A DNA stretch of 64,000 nucleotides from an uncultured Pelagibacteraceae bacterium (GTDB taxonomy: Bacteria > Pseudomonadota > Alphaproteobacteria > Pelagibacterales > Pelagibacteraceae), in NCBI GenBank assembly GCA_902622545.1, contig CACNQD010000001.1, positions 248,001-312,000 of the forward strand. The letters run 5' to 3'. The position numbers were made by a program, and so were the translations under genes. Below the pieces are notes generated by a model that did not search any database, was not told where the DNA came from, and saw only the letters and a list, made by a program, of their open reading frames with translations. The number at the start of each line of letters is the position of its first letter. The stretch's first letter is position 1. This document shows, piece after piece, positions 20,659-30,922 of the stretch.

Positions 20659-21760
20659 TATAAATCAAAAAGATCTTCAAGAGTCTCTAGGTTTTTGTCA
20701 AAATGTGATTGAAAGAAGAAGCACACTACCGATTTTATCGAATGTCTTAATAGAGGCAAAAAATAAAATTTTAAAAATAACAGCTACAGATTTAGATATG
20801 ATTTTTGTCCACAACATTTCAAATGTTGAAATTAATGAGGAAGGAGAAACTACAACCAATTCATCAATAATGCATGACATAGTTAGAAAATTTTCTATTG
20901 GAAAAAAAATAAATATTGAAACAATATCCGAAAGTAAACTACAATTAGAGTCCGAAAAATCTATTTTTAAACTAAATTGTATAGATGCTAAAGAATTCCC
21001 TTTATCAGAAGATGAACTAAGTGGAGATCCTATAACGATAAATTCACAGAGTTTTTTAAAGCTTTTAAATAAATGTAAATTTTCGATATCAAATGATGAG
21101 ACCAGACATTATTTAAGTGGAATTTTTTTACATTTTACTCAAAATGATGAAAAAAACTATCTTACAGCTGTGTCCACAGACTCTCACAGAATGTCAATTT
21201 CTAAAATGAGGCTTAATGAAAAAATTGATTTTGAACCTATTATTTTACCAAAAAAAACTATTTATCATTTATGTTCACTTCTAGAAAACTTCAATGGTAA
21301 TATAAAAATACTAAATTCAAAATCGAAAATAGAATTTGTTTTGAATAATAGTACTCTTACCTCCAAAGTAATTGATGGAAAATTTCCAAATTATATTCAG
21401 GTTGTTCCAAAAAATAATAAAAAAAAATTGGAGGCAGATTTAGAATTGTTCCATCATAGTGTCGATAGAGTTGCTTCAGTCTCAACCGATAAAAAAGATG
21501 GTGTAAGATTTAATTTATCAAAAAATAAATTAGACTTATCTGTGAACAATGCAAATAGTGGAGATGGAAAAGAAACACTATCTGTTAATTTTGAACATGA
21601 TTTAGATATTAGTTTTAATTCCAAATATTTAATTGATGTTGCCAGTCAGTTAGAAGGTAAAAATATTGAAATTTTTTTTAATGATATTTCTTCACCAGCG
21701 TTGATTAAGGATCCGAGTGACTTTGATAGTATTTACGTAATAATGCCGATGAAGGGATAA
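20648..21760 (+). CDS. dnaN: DNA polymerase III subunit beta
   Basis: ERRSTLPILSNVLIEA, DSHRMSISKM, YVIMPMKG terminus; follows dnaA. Confidence 0.97.
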   Translation: MKFSINQKDLQESLGFCQNVIERRSTLPILSNVLIEAKNKILKITATDLDMIFVHNISNVEINEEGETTTNSSIMHDIVRKFSIGKKINIETISESKLQLESEKSIFKLNCIDAKEFPLSEDELSGDPITINSQSFLKLLNKCKFSISNDETRHYLSGIFLHFTQNDEKNYLTAVSTDSHRMSISKMRLNEKIDFEPIILPKKTIYHLCSLLENFNGNIKILNSKSKIEFVLNNSTLTSKVIDGKFPNYIQVVPKNNKKKLEADLELFHHSVDRVASVSTDKKDGVRFNLSKNKLDLSVNNANSGDGKETLSVNFEHDLDISFNSKYLIDVASQLEGKNIEIFFNDISSPALIKDPSDFDSIYVIMPMKG

Positions 21761-21762
21761 AT

Positions 21763-22464
21763 TTAGGAAATTTTATCTAGCTCGTTGTAAATAACTTTTT
21801 CAACTTCATTAGCGAATTTATTTTGTTCAATTCCAGGAGATAAAATACTTAATATTGAAACTATAATTTTTTGATTGGGAATTAGCCTTCCCTTTTTGGG
21901 CCACACTTTTCCTGAATTAATAGCGACTGGCAAACATGCAATATTCAGATCATTGTATATCCTAGAAAAACCTTTTTTAAACTTTGACCTGTCGTCAAAA
22001 CTTTTTCTTGTTCCTTGTGGAAAAATTATTAAGATTTTATTTGTATCTCTAATTACCTTACCTACTTCATCAGAAAAATTGAGATTTTCTTTAGATATTT
22101 TATTTCTATCAATTGATATGCATCCTAATTTTTTTAAATACCATCCAAATAAAGGGATTTTTATAAGTTCTTTCTTCAGTATGAACACCGGATTTTTAAA
22201 AATTGTTTGTAAAAAAAAGGTTTCAAAAATTGATTGGTGAGAGGACACTACAAAATAATTTTGATTATTTATTATGTTTTCTTTACCTTTAACCTCTATT
22301 TTTGTTGCCATAATATACTTTAAACAAAAACTGGTCCAATAACCTAAGAATTTACCTCCTAGAGTAACTATATGTTGAGGGAGTATTAAACTTGGTATGA
22401 ATAAAATTAATAGAAATATTAGACCAAAATAGAAAACACATAAAAAAATAATATTTCTTATCAT
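21763..22464 (-). CDS. plsC: 1-acyl-sn-glycerol-3-phosphate acyltransferase
   Basis: VVSSHQSIFETFF (HX4-D/E-like), IFPQGTRK. Confidence 0.85.
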   Translation of the reverse strand: MIRNIIFLCVFYFGLIFLLILFIPSLILPQHIVTLGGKFLGYWTSFCLKYIMATKIEVKGKENIINNQNYFVVSSHQSIFETFFLQTIFKNPVFILKKELIKIPLFGWYLKKLGCISIDRNKISKENLNFSDEVGKVIRDTNKILIIFPQGTRKSFDDRSKFKKGFSRIYNDLNIACLPVAINSGKVWPKKGRLIPNQKIIVSILSILSPGIEQNKFANEVEKVIYNELDKIS

Positions 22465-22468
22465 TTAA

Positions 22469-23683
22469 TTAAATTATGTCATTTAATCTTTGTTTTTTAC
22501 TAATCTTTTTTATCTTTGAGTTTTTTATAATTAATTCAACTGGGCGAGGTCTCAAATTATAATTTGAAGATAATACTATTCCATATGCACCAACATCTTT
22601 GATAGCTAAATTATCTCCCTCGTTAATTTTTTGATAATTTTTTGTTTTAAGGAAACGATCAGATGTTTCACATATTGGCCCAACAAAGTCGTGAAAACTA
22701 AAATTCTTAGATGATTTTTTAGTTAGTGGTATTATATCATGTGTAGCGTTGTATAAAGCAGGACGTATCAAGTCATTCATACCAGCATCTATAATGATAA
22801 ATTTCTTGTTAGAACTGTTTTTTATATAAATTACTTTTGTAAGCAAAACGGCTGTATCTCCAACAATGGAGCGACCTGGCTCAAAAATGATTTTACAATT
22901 ATTTTTTTTTGAAAAATTGTAGATATTTTTTGAAAGTTTTGAATAGTCTAGTTTTTTGCTATTCTTGATATATTTTATGCCCATACCTCCACCAAGATCA
23001 ATATATTCAAATTTATATTTAGATTTTGATAAAATTTTATTTATAGCAATAAGTACATTATTGTAGGGCTTGTTTCGCGTTATCTGGCTTCCAATGTGAA
23101 CACTCAAACATTTAATTTTGACATTCCTAGAGTTTTTAAATTTGTTTAAAATTTTGATAATATCATTGCCATTTAAACCGAATTTGTCTTGTGTTCTACC
23201 TGTTGAAATTTTTGTATTAGTTTTTGCATCTATATTAGGATTCAATCTTAAGCCTACACTTACTTTTTTTCTAAATTTTTCAGCTATTTTTTTTATATTT
23301 TTTAATTCACTTTCAGACTCGACGTTTATTAAAAGTATTTTTTTGCTAATTGCAAATTTTAGTTCTTCAAATTTTTTTCCAACACCTGAATATACGATTT
23401 TATTAGGTTTAAAACCTAAAGATAATACTTTTTTTAATTCGCCGTCAGATACAACATCAGCACCTAGACCATGTTCTTTAATTATTTTAAGTATCGTCGA
23501 ATTATAATTTGATTTAACAGAGAAACAAATTAGAGGATTGAACGATTTAAATGAATTTTTAAAATTAATAATATTATCAACCAGTCTTTTATTAGAATAA
23601 CAATAAATTGGAGACCCGTATTTTTTAATTAAATTTTCTGCTTTAATTTTTTCAATGTAAAAATTATTATTTTTATAATTCAT
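22469..23683 (-). CDS. lysA: Diaminopimelate decarboxylase
   Basis: CFSVKSNYNSTILKII, SVHIGSQIT, DLGGGMGIKY, EPGRSIVGD, GPICETSDRF. Confidence 0.96.
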   Translation of the reverse strand: MNYKNNNFYIEKIKAENLIKKYGSPIYCYSNKRLVDNIINFKNSFKSFNPLICFSVKSNYNSTILKIIKEHGLGADVVSDGELKKVLSLGFKPNKIVYSGVGKKFEELKFAISKKILLINVESESELKNIKKIAEKFRKKVSVGLRLNPNIDAKTNTKISTGRTQDKFGLNGNDIIKILNKFKNSRNVKIKCLSVHIGSQITRNKPYNNVLIAINKILSKSKYKFEYIDLGGGMGIKYIKNSKKLDYSKLSKNIYNFSKKNNCKIIFEPGRSIVGDTAVLLTKVIYIKNSSNKKFIIIDAGMNDLIRPALYNATHDIIPLTKKSSKNFSFHDFVGPICETSDRFLKTKNYQKINEGDNLAIKDVGAYGIVLSSNYNLRPRPVELIIKNSKIKKISKKQRLNDII

Positions 23684-23799
23684 TAAATAGTAATTTTCTG
23701 ACTTTGTATCATACTATTACCTTTATATTCAGGATCACCTTTTTTTCCACATGAGATTAAAGACAAAAATACAATTATAACTAATAAAAAATTTTTCAT
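23683..23799 (-). CDS. lptM: Small lipoprotein, LptM-like (38 aa: MKNFLLVIIVFLSLISCGKKGDPEYKGNSMIQSQKITI)
   Basis: Lipobox LISC followed by GKKGDPEYK; overlaps argH stop (ATGA) and lysA start; argH-lptM-lysA order. Confidence 0.8.
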   Translation of the reverse strand: MKNFLLVIIVFLSLISCGKKGDPEYKGNSMIQSQKITI

Positions 23800-25190
23800 T
23801 TAATTTCCTTTTTAAGTTTATTTATCATTTTCTTAATGTTTTCAAAAGATGTTCCTCCATATGATTTCTTTGAGTTAACCGAATTTTTTATGCTTGCTTC
23901 CTCTAAAATTTGGCTATTTATTCTTTTATCAATGCTTCTAACTTGATCTAATCTTAACTCCTCAAGTGATAAATTTAATTTTTCTGCTAAATTTACTATT
24001 TTTGAAGTTATTTTGTAAGATTCTCTAAAAGTAATCTTTAAATTTTTAACCATATTATCAGCTAAATCAGTTGCTGTTGTATAGCCTCTATTAGCTGCTT
24101 GAAGCATTACATTCTTATTAATTATTAAACCTTTTAAAACTTCATCAAATATTAATAAACTATTTTTTAATGTATCAAATGAATTAAATACCAACTCCTT
24201 ATCATCTTGGAGGTCTTTAAAGTAGGACAAAGGCAATCCTTTAACAATAGTAAGCATAGAAATTAAATAACCATAATTTACACCTACTTTTCCTCTTAAA
24301 TACTCCAGAGTGTCTGGATTTTTTTTTTGTGGCATGATAGATGAACCAGTTACCAAGTTGTCTTTTAATTTAATAAAATTGAATTGGTCAGAGTTCCAAA
24401 TAATCAATTCTTCTGAAATTCTTGAAATATGCATTGAGCATATTGAGACATTATATAAAAAGTCTAAAACGAAATCTCTATCAGATACTGTATCTATTGA
24501 ATTATTAGTTGGTTTACTAAATTTTAGTTTTTTCGTTGTATACCACCTATCAATTTTAAAAGACGTACCGGAGATTGCACAAACTCCTAAGGGGTTTTCA
24601 TTTAAACTTTCCAAACTATTCTTAAATCTTTTTTTATCTCTATTAAAAATCTCAACGCATGACATAAAATAATGCGCTAAAGAAATAGGTTGAGCATTTT
24701 TTAGATGCGTAAATCCTGGTAAGACTGTTTTTAAATTTTTATCTGCATTATTTATTAAACTTTTAATTACTTTAACTAATAATTTGTCAATTTCACTAAC
24801 AGAGCTCTTCATCCAAATCTTAAGATCTGTCAAAACTTGATCGTTTCTTGATCTTGCAGTGTGCAAAAAACCAGCATCATCCCCGATTAATTCAAATAAT
24901 CTACTTTCAATATTCATATGAATGTCCTCTTTAGAAGTATCAAATTTAAATTTTTTTTTATCAATCTCATTTTTAATTCTGTTTAAACCCCATAAGATTT
25001 TTTCTTTAACTTTAAGAGAAATGATTTTTTGTTTATAGAGCATATCTGCATGAACCATAGAACCTCTTATATCCTCTTTGTACAATCGTTTATCGATATT
25101 TATTGAGGATCCTACTTTTTTAAAAGTATTAGAAGTTTGTTTCTTAATACGAGTACTCCAAACTGTATAGTTGTTTTTATTTTTTCCCAT
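23796..25190 (-). CDS. argH: Argininosuccinate lyase
   Basis: LHTARSRNDQVLTDLKIW, GSSIMPQKKNPDTLEYLRGK. Confidence 0.97.
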   Translation of the reverse strand: MGKNKNNYTVWSTRIKKQTSNTFKKVGSSINIDKRLYKEDIRGSMVHADMLYKQKIISLKVKEKILWGLNRIKNEIDKKKFKFDTSKEDIHMNIESRLFELIGDDAGFLHTARSRNDQVLTDLKIWMKSSVSEIDKLLVKVIKSLINNADKNLKTVLPGFTHLKNAQPISLAHYFMSCVEIFNRDKKRFKNSLESLNENPLGVCAISGTSFKIDRWYTTKKLKFSKPTNNSIDTVSDRDFVLDFLYNVSICSMHISRISEELIIWNSDQFNFIKLKDNLVTGSSIMPQKKNPDTLEYLRGKVGVNYGYLISMLTIVKGLPLSYFKDLQDDKELVFNSFDTLKNSLLIFDEVLKGLIINKNVMLQAANRGYTTATDLADNMVKNLKITFRESYKITSKIVNLAEKLNLSLEELRLDQVRSIDKRINSQILEEASIKNSVNSKKSYGGTSFENIKKMINKLKKEIK

Positions 25191-25213
25191 GATAATTATT
25201 TGTAATATTTAGT

Positions 25214-25741
25214 ATGTCTAATTTAATTAAATTTTTTATAACAGTTATAATTATTTTTTCTACATTTAGTAGCCATTCAAAAGATTTAAATTTACCAAAA
25301 AATTTGATTATTTATGAAAAACCAAAAGAATATAAGGACGTAGTTTTTAAGAATACATTAGAAAAGGATGTAAATTTAATTGATTATGACGGACAGTTGG
25401 TGCTAATCAATTTTTGGGCAACTTGGTGCGAACCTTGTAAGGAAGAAATGCCATCACTTGATAAACTTTCTGTGGATATAAATTTTAATAACTTAGAAAT
25501 TCTACCAATAAATATCGGTCAAGAAAAAATTAATAAAATAAAAGACTTTTATATTGAAAATAACATTGAAAATTTGGATATTTATTATGACTCAGACGTA
25601 AGATTGGCAAAAAAATTTTTACTTAGAGGCGTGCCAACAACATTGATAATTAACAAAGATGGTGAGGAAATTGGTAGAGTTGTAGGATCCATAGATTTCC
25701 AAGGTAAAAACTTTAAAGCGTGGCTTCAGAACTTTGATTAA
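25214..25741 (+). CDS. TlpA-like thioredoxin-family protein
   Basis: LINFWATWCEPCKEEMPSL active site, N-terminal signal, RGVPTTLII. Confidence 0.9.
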   Translation: MSNLIKFFITVIIIFSTFSSHSKDLNLPKNLIIYEKPKEYKDVVFKNTLEKDVNLIDYDGQLVLINFWATWCEPCKEEMPSLDKLSVDINFNNLEILPINIGQEKINKIKDFYIENNIENLDIYYDSDVRLAKKFLLRGVPTTLIINKDGEEIGRVVGSIDFQGKNFKAWLQNFD

Positions 25742-25941
25742 TCTTTAAAAAAATAAGCAAGACAAACTAAAACTATGATGGCAATAAACTGCAAAAGAAC
25801 TCTTAGCTGCATCAGTTTATTTGAATATTTTTTACTTGTAGAGCCACCTTTAAAAAGTGTGCCTATACCTAAAACTAAAACAATAGCAACAGCCAATATA
25901 AGAACTATAGCTATTACCTTTATTAATATTTCGGAAACCAT
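25738..25941 (-). CDS. Twin transmembrane (HIG1-like) protein
   Basis: Two TM segments with GGSTSKKYSNKLMQLRVLLQFIAI in between. Confidence 0.7.
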   Translation of the reverse strand: MVSEILIKVIAIVLILAVAIVLVLGIGTLFKGGSTSKKYSNKLMQLRVLLQFIAIIVLVCLAYFFKD

Positions 25942-25991
25942 TAAGAGTATCTATTACATAAATTGTAAAAAAAAAATAAAATAATTTATTT

Positions 25992-26651
25992 ATGACATTT
26001 TGCCTTGATACAAAACTTATAAAACCAGAGTCTGGCAAAGAAATAAAAAATATAGTTGTATTATTACATGGTTATGGTGGTGATGGAAATGATATTGCAC
26101 AAGTCACATTAAACTGGAAAAGATTCTTACCTAATACATTATTTGTTTGTCCTAATGCTCCAGAAAAATGTTTGATCAGTCCGTCAGGTTACCAATGGTT
26201 TGATTTAAGCAAAGATGATGATGAATTCATTTTGAATGAGAGCAAAAAAAATGAGATGATATTAAAAAAATTCTTATATGAGGTTAAAGAGAAATTTTCA
26301 TTACCAAATTCTAAGATATGTTTATCTGGATTTAGTCAAGGATGCATGATGTCAATTAATGTGGGACTTTCATCAGATGAAAAATATTCTGGAATTTTGG
26401 GTTTTTCTGGAAAAATAATCAGTAAAAAAGATTTATCAAAAAGAATAATTCATAAACCTGAAACATTATTGATACACGGTGACAATGATGACATTGTTCC
26501 TTGTGTAAAGTCTTTAGAAGCCAAAGATTTCTTAGAAAGAAACAAAGTTTCAGTTCAATTAGAAATAATTAAAAACTGTGGTCATCATATACCTATTGAG
26601 GCATCAAGTATAGGATTAAAATTCATTAAAAAAATATTTCATTTAAATTAA
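25992..26651 (+). CDS. Phospholipase/carboxylesterase family alpha/beta hydrolase
   Basis: VVLLHGYGGDGND, CLSGFSQGCMMS, LLIHGDNDDIVP, GHHIP. Confidence 0.9.
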   Translation: MTFCLDTKLIKPESGKEIKNIVVLLHGYGGDGNDIAQVTLNWKRFLPNTLFVCPNAPEKCLISPSGYQWFDLSKDDDEFILNESKKNEMILKKFLYEVKEKFSLPNSKICLSGFSQGCMMSINVGLSSDEKYSGILGFSGKIISKKDLSKRIIHKPETLLIHGDNDDIVPCVKSLEAKDFLERNKVSVQLEIIKNCGHHIPIEASSIGLKFIKKIFHLN

Positions 26652-26703
26652 ATTAAACAATTTGAAGCATTGAATTAATTTTTTTTTTAGGTTAATTTAA
26701 TTT

Positions 26704-27270
26704 ATGAATTTTCAAGATCACAATGTTTCATTAGAAAAATGCCCTGCTCTTGTTTTAAATGCAGATTACAGACCTTTAAGTTATTATCCATTATCTTTAT
26801 GGAGTTGGCAAGATTCGATTAAATCAGTATTCTTAGATAGAGTATCAATAGTTTCTTATTATGATAGAGTAATCAGGAGTCCTTCATTTAGCATGAAACT
26901 ACCAAGTGTTATTGCACTTAAAAGCTACATCAAACCACTTTCTAATCCAAATTTTACAAGATTTAATGTTTTCTTAAGAGATAAATTCTCTTGTCAGTAT
27001 TGTGGAAGTAAACACGAATTAACTTTTGATCATTTGTTACCAAGATCAAAAGGAGGAAAAACAGATTGGGATAATGTTGTGACAGCTTGCTCGGCTTGTA
27101 ACGTTAAAAAAGGAGGCCGATTGTTAGAAAAATCAGGAATGAAATTAAACCAAAGACCTTTTCAACCTACTACTGAAGATCTTCATAAAAATGGTAGAAA
27201 TTTTCCACCAAATTTTTTACATAAAAGTTGGATGGACTATTTGTATTGGGATGTTGAATTAGAACCTTAA
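26704..27270 (+). CDS. HNH endonuclease family protein
   Basis: FSCQYCGSKHELTFDHLLPRSKGGKTDWDNVVTACSACNVKKGGR. Confidence 0.9.
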   Translation: MNFQDHNVSLEKCPALVLNADYRPLSYYPLSLWSWQDSIKSVFLDRVSIVSYYDRVIRSPSFSMKLPSVIALKSYIKPLSNPNFTRFNVFLRDKFSCQYCGSKHELTFDHLLPRSKGGKTDWDNVVTACSACNVKKGGRLLEKSGMKLNQRPFQPTTEDLHKNGRNFPPNFLHKSWMDYLYWDVELEP

Positions 27271-27822
27271 CTAGATTTTTTCAGAAATATTAATTGCAAT
27301 TTTAGAACCAGTTTTTATTACTTTATCAAAAATTGAATACAATCCTTCTTTAGTTGCCCCTTCATCGTAAGCAATATCTTTATGATCTATTTCATCTTGT
27401 CTAAATTTTTCTATTTTTTTTCTGAGTAATTTTTCATCATTTTTAATTTCTTTTATCTGGTTTAAATAATGTTCATCTATTATTTCCTCGACAGATGCAG
27501 TACAAAGCATTGCTGCTTTCTTTCCTAGTAATGTGCTACCAAAACCTAAACCTAAACCCAAAAGATCCCATAGAGGTAAAAATTTCGTTGGTTCGATTCC
27601 TCTTTTTTTTATCTCCTTTTCAAAAAACTCACAATGTTCCACTTCATGCTCTTTCATATGCTCAATAGTCTTCTTTAGTTCTTCATTTTTGACTATAGTA
27701 TTTAACGCTAAAAGTTGGCCTTCATATATTTTAATAGCACCTCTTTCACCTGCATGATCTACCCTAATAAATTCTTCAATTTTTTTTTTATTACTTTTTT
27801 GCATACTTGAATATATAGACAA
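27271..27822 (-). CDS. coq7: Demethoxyubiquinone hydroxylase Coq7-type
   Basis: DHAGERGAIKIYEGQLLA, EHEVEHCEFFEKEI, CTASVEEIIDEHYLNQ diiron residues. Confidence 0.9.
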   Translation of the reverse strand: MSIYSSMQKSNKKKIEEFIRVDHAGERGAIKIYEGQLLALNTIVKNEELKKTIEHMKEHEVEHCEFFEKEIKKRGIEPTKFLPLWDLLGLGLGFGSTLLGKKAAMLCTASVEEIIDEHYLNQIKEIKNDEKLLRKKIEKFRQDEIDHKDIAYDEGATKEGLYSIFDKVIKTGSKIAINISEKI

Positions 27823-28264
27823 TGACTATGGTTAAAACAAACGAAATTATAAAATTTAAGGTCGCAAGTGAAACCCCAAATATTGAAAAATCTACATCTT
27901 TACAATCAGGCTGAATATTATTTAGAGATTTAAGTATTTCCTCTTTCTCGAGGACTTTAATATTTTCACCTGTGCATGAAAATAGTGGTTCAATAATTCC
28001 TTTTTCAATACTTACATGATAACCTGACAACAAAATACCTGCCAAAAAAGTTAATCCTAAAATTATTAATAATATATTTCTATTACCAATGAAAAAAGCA
28101 GTTAAACTTGTTAATATTGCAATAGCATACGGTATTCTTTGGTATACGCATAGTATACATGGTTTAAAGCCAAGTATGTACTCTATATAGAAAGCTGCAG
28201 CTAAAGAAAAAAAACTAAGAGTAAAAATTATTATATAAAATTTTTTTATGTTTTGATCTGACAT
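27791..28264 (-). CDS. dsbB: Disulfide bond formation protein DsbB-type
   Basis: Four TM segments, ILGFKPCILCVYQRIPYAIAI, second Cys pair CTG..DCKD. Confidence 0.85.
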   Translation of the reverse strand: MSDQNIKKFYIIIFTLSFFSLAAAFYIEYILGFKPCILCVYQRIPYAIAILTSLTAFFIGNRNILLIILGLTFLAGILLSGYHVSIEKGIIEPLFSCTGENIKVLEKEEILKSLNNIQPDCKDVDFSIFGVSLATLNFIISFVLTIVIVYIFKYAKK

Positions 28265-28269
28265 TTATT

Positions 28270-28893
28270 TTAAAAATTAATAAGAAATTTATATACAAAA
28301 AATGCTAAAACTATAATAATTATCGATACTAATATAGAGACTGGAACCAGTTTTTTTTCAATAATCTTTTTCATTGCTGCACCAAAATTACCCAATAGAA
28401 AGGCGATTATAAAAAATCTAGATCCTCTAGTTAGAAGAGAGACTATAACAAAATAAATGAAGTTAAAATGCACAAACCCACTCGTGATTGTTAGTAATTT
28501 AAAGGGTACAGGTGTAAAACCCGCAATCGCAAGTAATGTAACCCACGCAATAGTTCCACCGTCAGAGGAAACCTTATCTTTTAAAAAATTAGTGTTATCA
28601 ACTCCATATAGCTCAAATATCTTTACGCCGATCTCGTTAAAAAAAATGTATCCTATAAGATATCCTAAACATGCACCTAATACTGAACCTGTTGTTGCTA
28701 TAAATGCTATTTTTTTCCACTCATTTTTCTTTGCAATTGTCATAGGTATTATAAATACATCAGGTGGTATAGGAAAAATAAAGCTTTCAATAAATGATAT
28801 AAACCCTAAAAATTTTTTAGAGTTTTTGTGACCAGCAATTTTAATAGATTTATTATAAATATTTTTAATCATAATTTTATGTTCTAAAAACAC
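28270..28893 (-). CDS. DedA/VTT-domain (YqaA-like) membrane protein
   Basis: FIESFIFPIPPDVFIIPM, GFTPVPFKLLTITSG. Confidence 0.8.
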   Translation of the reverse strand: MFLEHKIMIKNIYNKSIKIAGHKNSKKFLGFISFIESFIFPIPPDVFIIPMTIAKKNEWKKIAFIATTGSVLGACLGYLIGYIFFNEIGVKIFELYGVDNTNFLKDKVSSDGGTIAWVTLLAIAGFTPVPFKLLTITSGFVHFNFIYFVIVSLLTRGSRFFIIAFLLGNFGAAMKKIIEKKLVPVSILVSIIIIVLAFFVYKFLINF

Positions 28894-28931
28894 TCTTTAT
28901 ACTATAAATTTTATATTAAATTAATTAAAAA

Positions 28932-29018
28932 GGGCGAATGGCGGAACTGGTAGACGCGTTGGACTCAAAATCCAATAGCAGCAATGTTGTGAGAGTTCGA
29001 GTCTCTCTTCGCCCACCA
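28932..29018 (+). tRNA. tRNA-Leu (anticodon CAA), CCA encoded
   Basis: Acceptor GGGCGAA/TTCGCCC, anticodon loop CTCAAAA, long variable arm, T-loop GTTCGAGTC, ACCA end. Confidence 0.95.
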
Positions 29019-29025
29019 AAGTAAA

Positions 29026-30726
29026 ATGAAATTAGATAATTATAATAACCTTCTAGAACTTTTTTTTGACCAATACAAAAAACAAGACAAAAATAATATT
29101 TTCCTAATTAACTTGGGTAATCCAAAACATAAATTAAGTTGGGAGAAAACATACTTATTAGTTAATCACTTATCCAATCAAATATCTAAAGATATTAAAT
29201 TAGGTGATAGATGTGTCTTAATTTCAGAAAATAGACCCGAATGGTTGATATCTGATTTGGCAATTATGTTAGCTGGAGGAATTAGTGTGCCTTCTTACAC
29301 CACTTATACTACTAAAGATTATGAATATATTATTAAAGATTGTGAACCATCAGTATTAATAGTTTCAAATAATACTCAGTTTAATAAAATTAAAGACATA
29401 TTAGACTACAAAAAAATCAAAAAAATTATTTCATTTGACAGATTAGAAAATTTGAAATTTCAAAATTATTTATGCATTGAAGATATTATAAATAAAAAAG
29501 ACGGTTTTGAAAATTTTGATAGCGAAATTAGTTTAAAGCGTTCAGACCCTGCTTGTATTATCTATACATCTGGAACACAAGGAAATCCAAAAGGTGTAAT
29601 TTTGAGCCACGGAGGAATTTTGAGTAATTGCGAAGGTGGTTATGAGTTACTAAAATCAATCATATCGAAAGATATGAAATTTTTGACCTGGTTGCCATTA
29701 TCACATTCCTATGAACACACGGTACAATTCATACAAATTGCTGTAGGTGCAAAAGTATTTTACGCAGAGAGTATAGACAAATTACTCAAAAATATTAGTG
29801 ATTGCTCACCTGACATAATGACAGCAGTTCCAAGATTTTATCAAAACCTATACCAAAAGATAAGCTCTACTTTTAGTAAAGCGAAAGGTTTAAAAAAATT
29901 CCTTGTAGAAAATACTGTTAATTTAGGGTCTAAAAAATTTAATAGAGAAAAAATGAGCATTAAAGATAAAATAGTAAATAAGATTTGTGAAATTACAGTC
30001 AGATCTAAGATTAAAAAACAATTTGGAGGTAGTCTCAAGACGTTCGTATCTGGTGGTGGTGCTCTTGACCCTGAAATTGGTATTTTTCTCAATTCAATAG
30101 GATTACCAACATTACAAGGTTATGGTTTAACAGAAACTTCACCTGTTGTTAGTTGTAACCCAATTGAAGATATAAGGATAGATACTGTAGGAATTCCTTT
30201 TAGGTGTAATAATGTGAAAATAGCTGAGGATGGAGAAATATTGGTAAAGGGAGAAAACGTGATGCTAGGTTATTGGAACAAAAAAGCCGAGACTGATAAA
30301 GTATTAGTTGACGGATGGCTTCATACAGGAGACATAGGTAAATTTGTAAATGGTTATTTAAAAATTACTGATAGAAAAAAAGATATATTAATTACGCCAG
30401 GTGGTGATAACATTTCGCCCGTCAAAGTAGAGACAGCACTAAATAACTCAAATTATATTGATCAAAGCTTAGTGTATGGTGACAACAAGCCCTATCTTGT
30501 TGCTTTATTAGTTTTAAATTCAGAAATTAATGCAAATGAAAAAGATTTAAGTGACGAGATAGAAAAAATAAATAAAAACTTGACTAAAATAGAAAGAATA
30601 AAAAAGTTTTTTGTCGTAAAAGAAAATTTTTCTATTGAAAATGGTATGATGACACCAACATTAAAGTTAAAAAGATATAAAATAATTAATATTTATAAAA
30701 ATAACTTTGAACAACTTTATAAATAA
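29026..30726 (+). CDS. fadD: Long-chain acyl-CoA synthetase (AMP-binding)
   Basis: CIIYTSGTQGNPKGVILSH, LQGYGLTETSPVVS, DGWLHTGDIGKF, ITDRKKDILITPGGDNISP. Confidence 0.88.
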   Translation: MKLDNYNNLLELFFDQYKKQDKNNIFLINLGNPKHKLSWEKTYLLVNHLSNQISKDIKLGDRCVLISENRPEWLISDLAIMLAGGISVPSYTTYTTKDYEYIIKDCEPSVLIVSNNTQFNKIKDILDYKKIKKIISFDRLENLKFQNYLCIEDIINKKDGFENFDSEISLKRSDPACIIYTSGTQGNPKGVILSHGGILSNCEGGYELLKSIISKDMKFLTWLPLSHSYEHTVQFIQIAVGAKVFYAESIDKLLKNISDCSPDIMTAVPRFYQNLYQKISSTFSKAKGLKKFLVENTVNLGSKKFNREKMSIKDKIVNKICEITVRSKIKKQFGGSLKTFVSGGGALDPEIGIFLNSIGLPTLQGYGLTETSPVVSCNPIEDIRIDTVGIPFRCNNVKIAEDGEILVKGENVMLGYWNKKAETDKVLVDGWLHTGDIGKFVNGYLKITDRKKDILITPGGDNISPVKVETALNNSNYIDQSLVYGDNKPYLVALLVLNSEINANEKDLSDEIEKINKNLTKIERIKKFFVVKENFSIENGMMTPTLKLKRYKIINIYKNNFEQLYK

Positions 30727-30885
30727 CAAATAATAATTAATGTTGTATTAAGCGCATAAACATTAATGTTTTTACATTAATTAAAAAAAGATTTTTATAA
30801 TTTTAAATTTAAATTTTACAACTTAATTTCTAAAAAATTAAATAATTGACATAACATAAGAAAAAATTTAAAAATTACTTAAATA

Positions 30886-30904
30886 ACGAATCAAAATGAT
30901 TCGT
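30886..30904. promoter_or_regulatory. Perfect inverted repeat ACGAATCA-AAA-TGATTCGT in the leader of the 23-aa peptide gene
   Basis: 8-3-8 palindrome immediately upstream of AGGGAG and ATG 30923; TTGACA at 30846-30851 may be the -35. Confidence 0.5.
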
Positions 30905-30922
30905 ACAAACAGGGAGCTAAAG

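Noticed and set aside
26704-27270. HNH endonuclease as a mobile intron or homing element
   Set aside because: Stand-alone HNH housekeeping-type protein common in alphaproteobacteria; no intron or flanking repeats seen
30758-30771. Palindrome AAACATTAATGTTT downstream of fadD
   Set aside because: Only A/T-rich 14-bp palindrome with no G/C-rich stem; expected by chance in such AT-rich DNA
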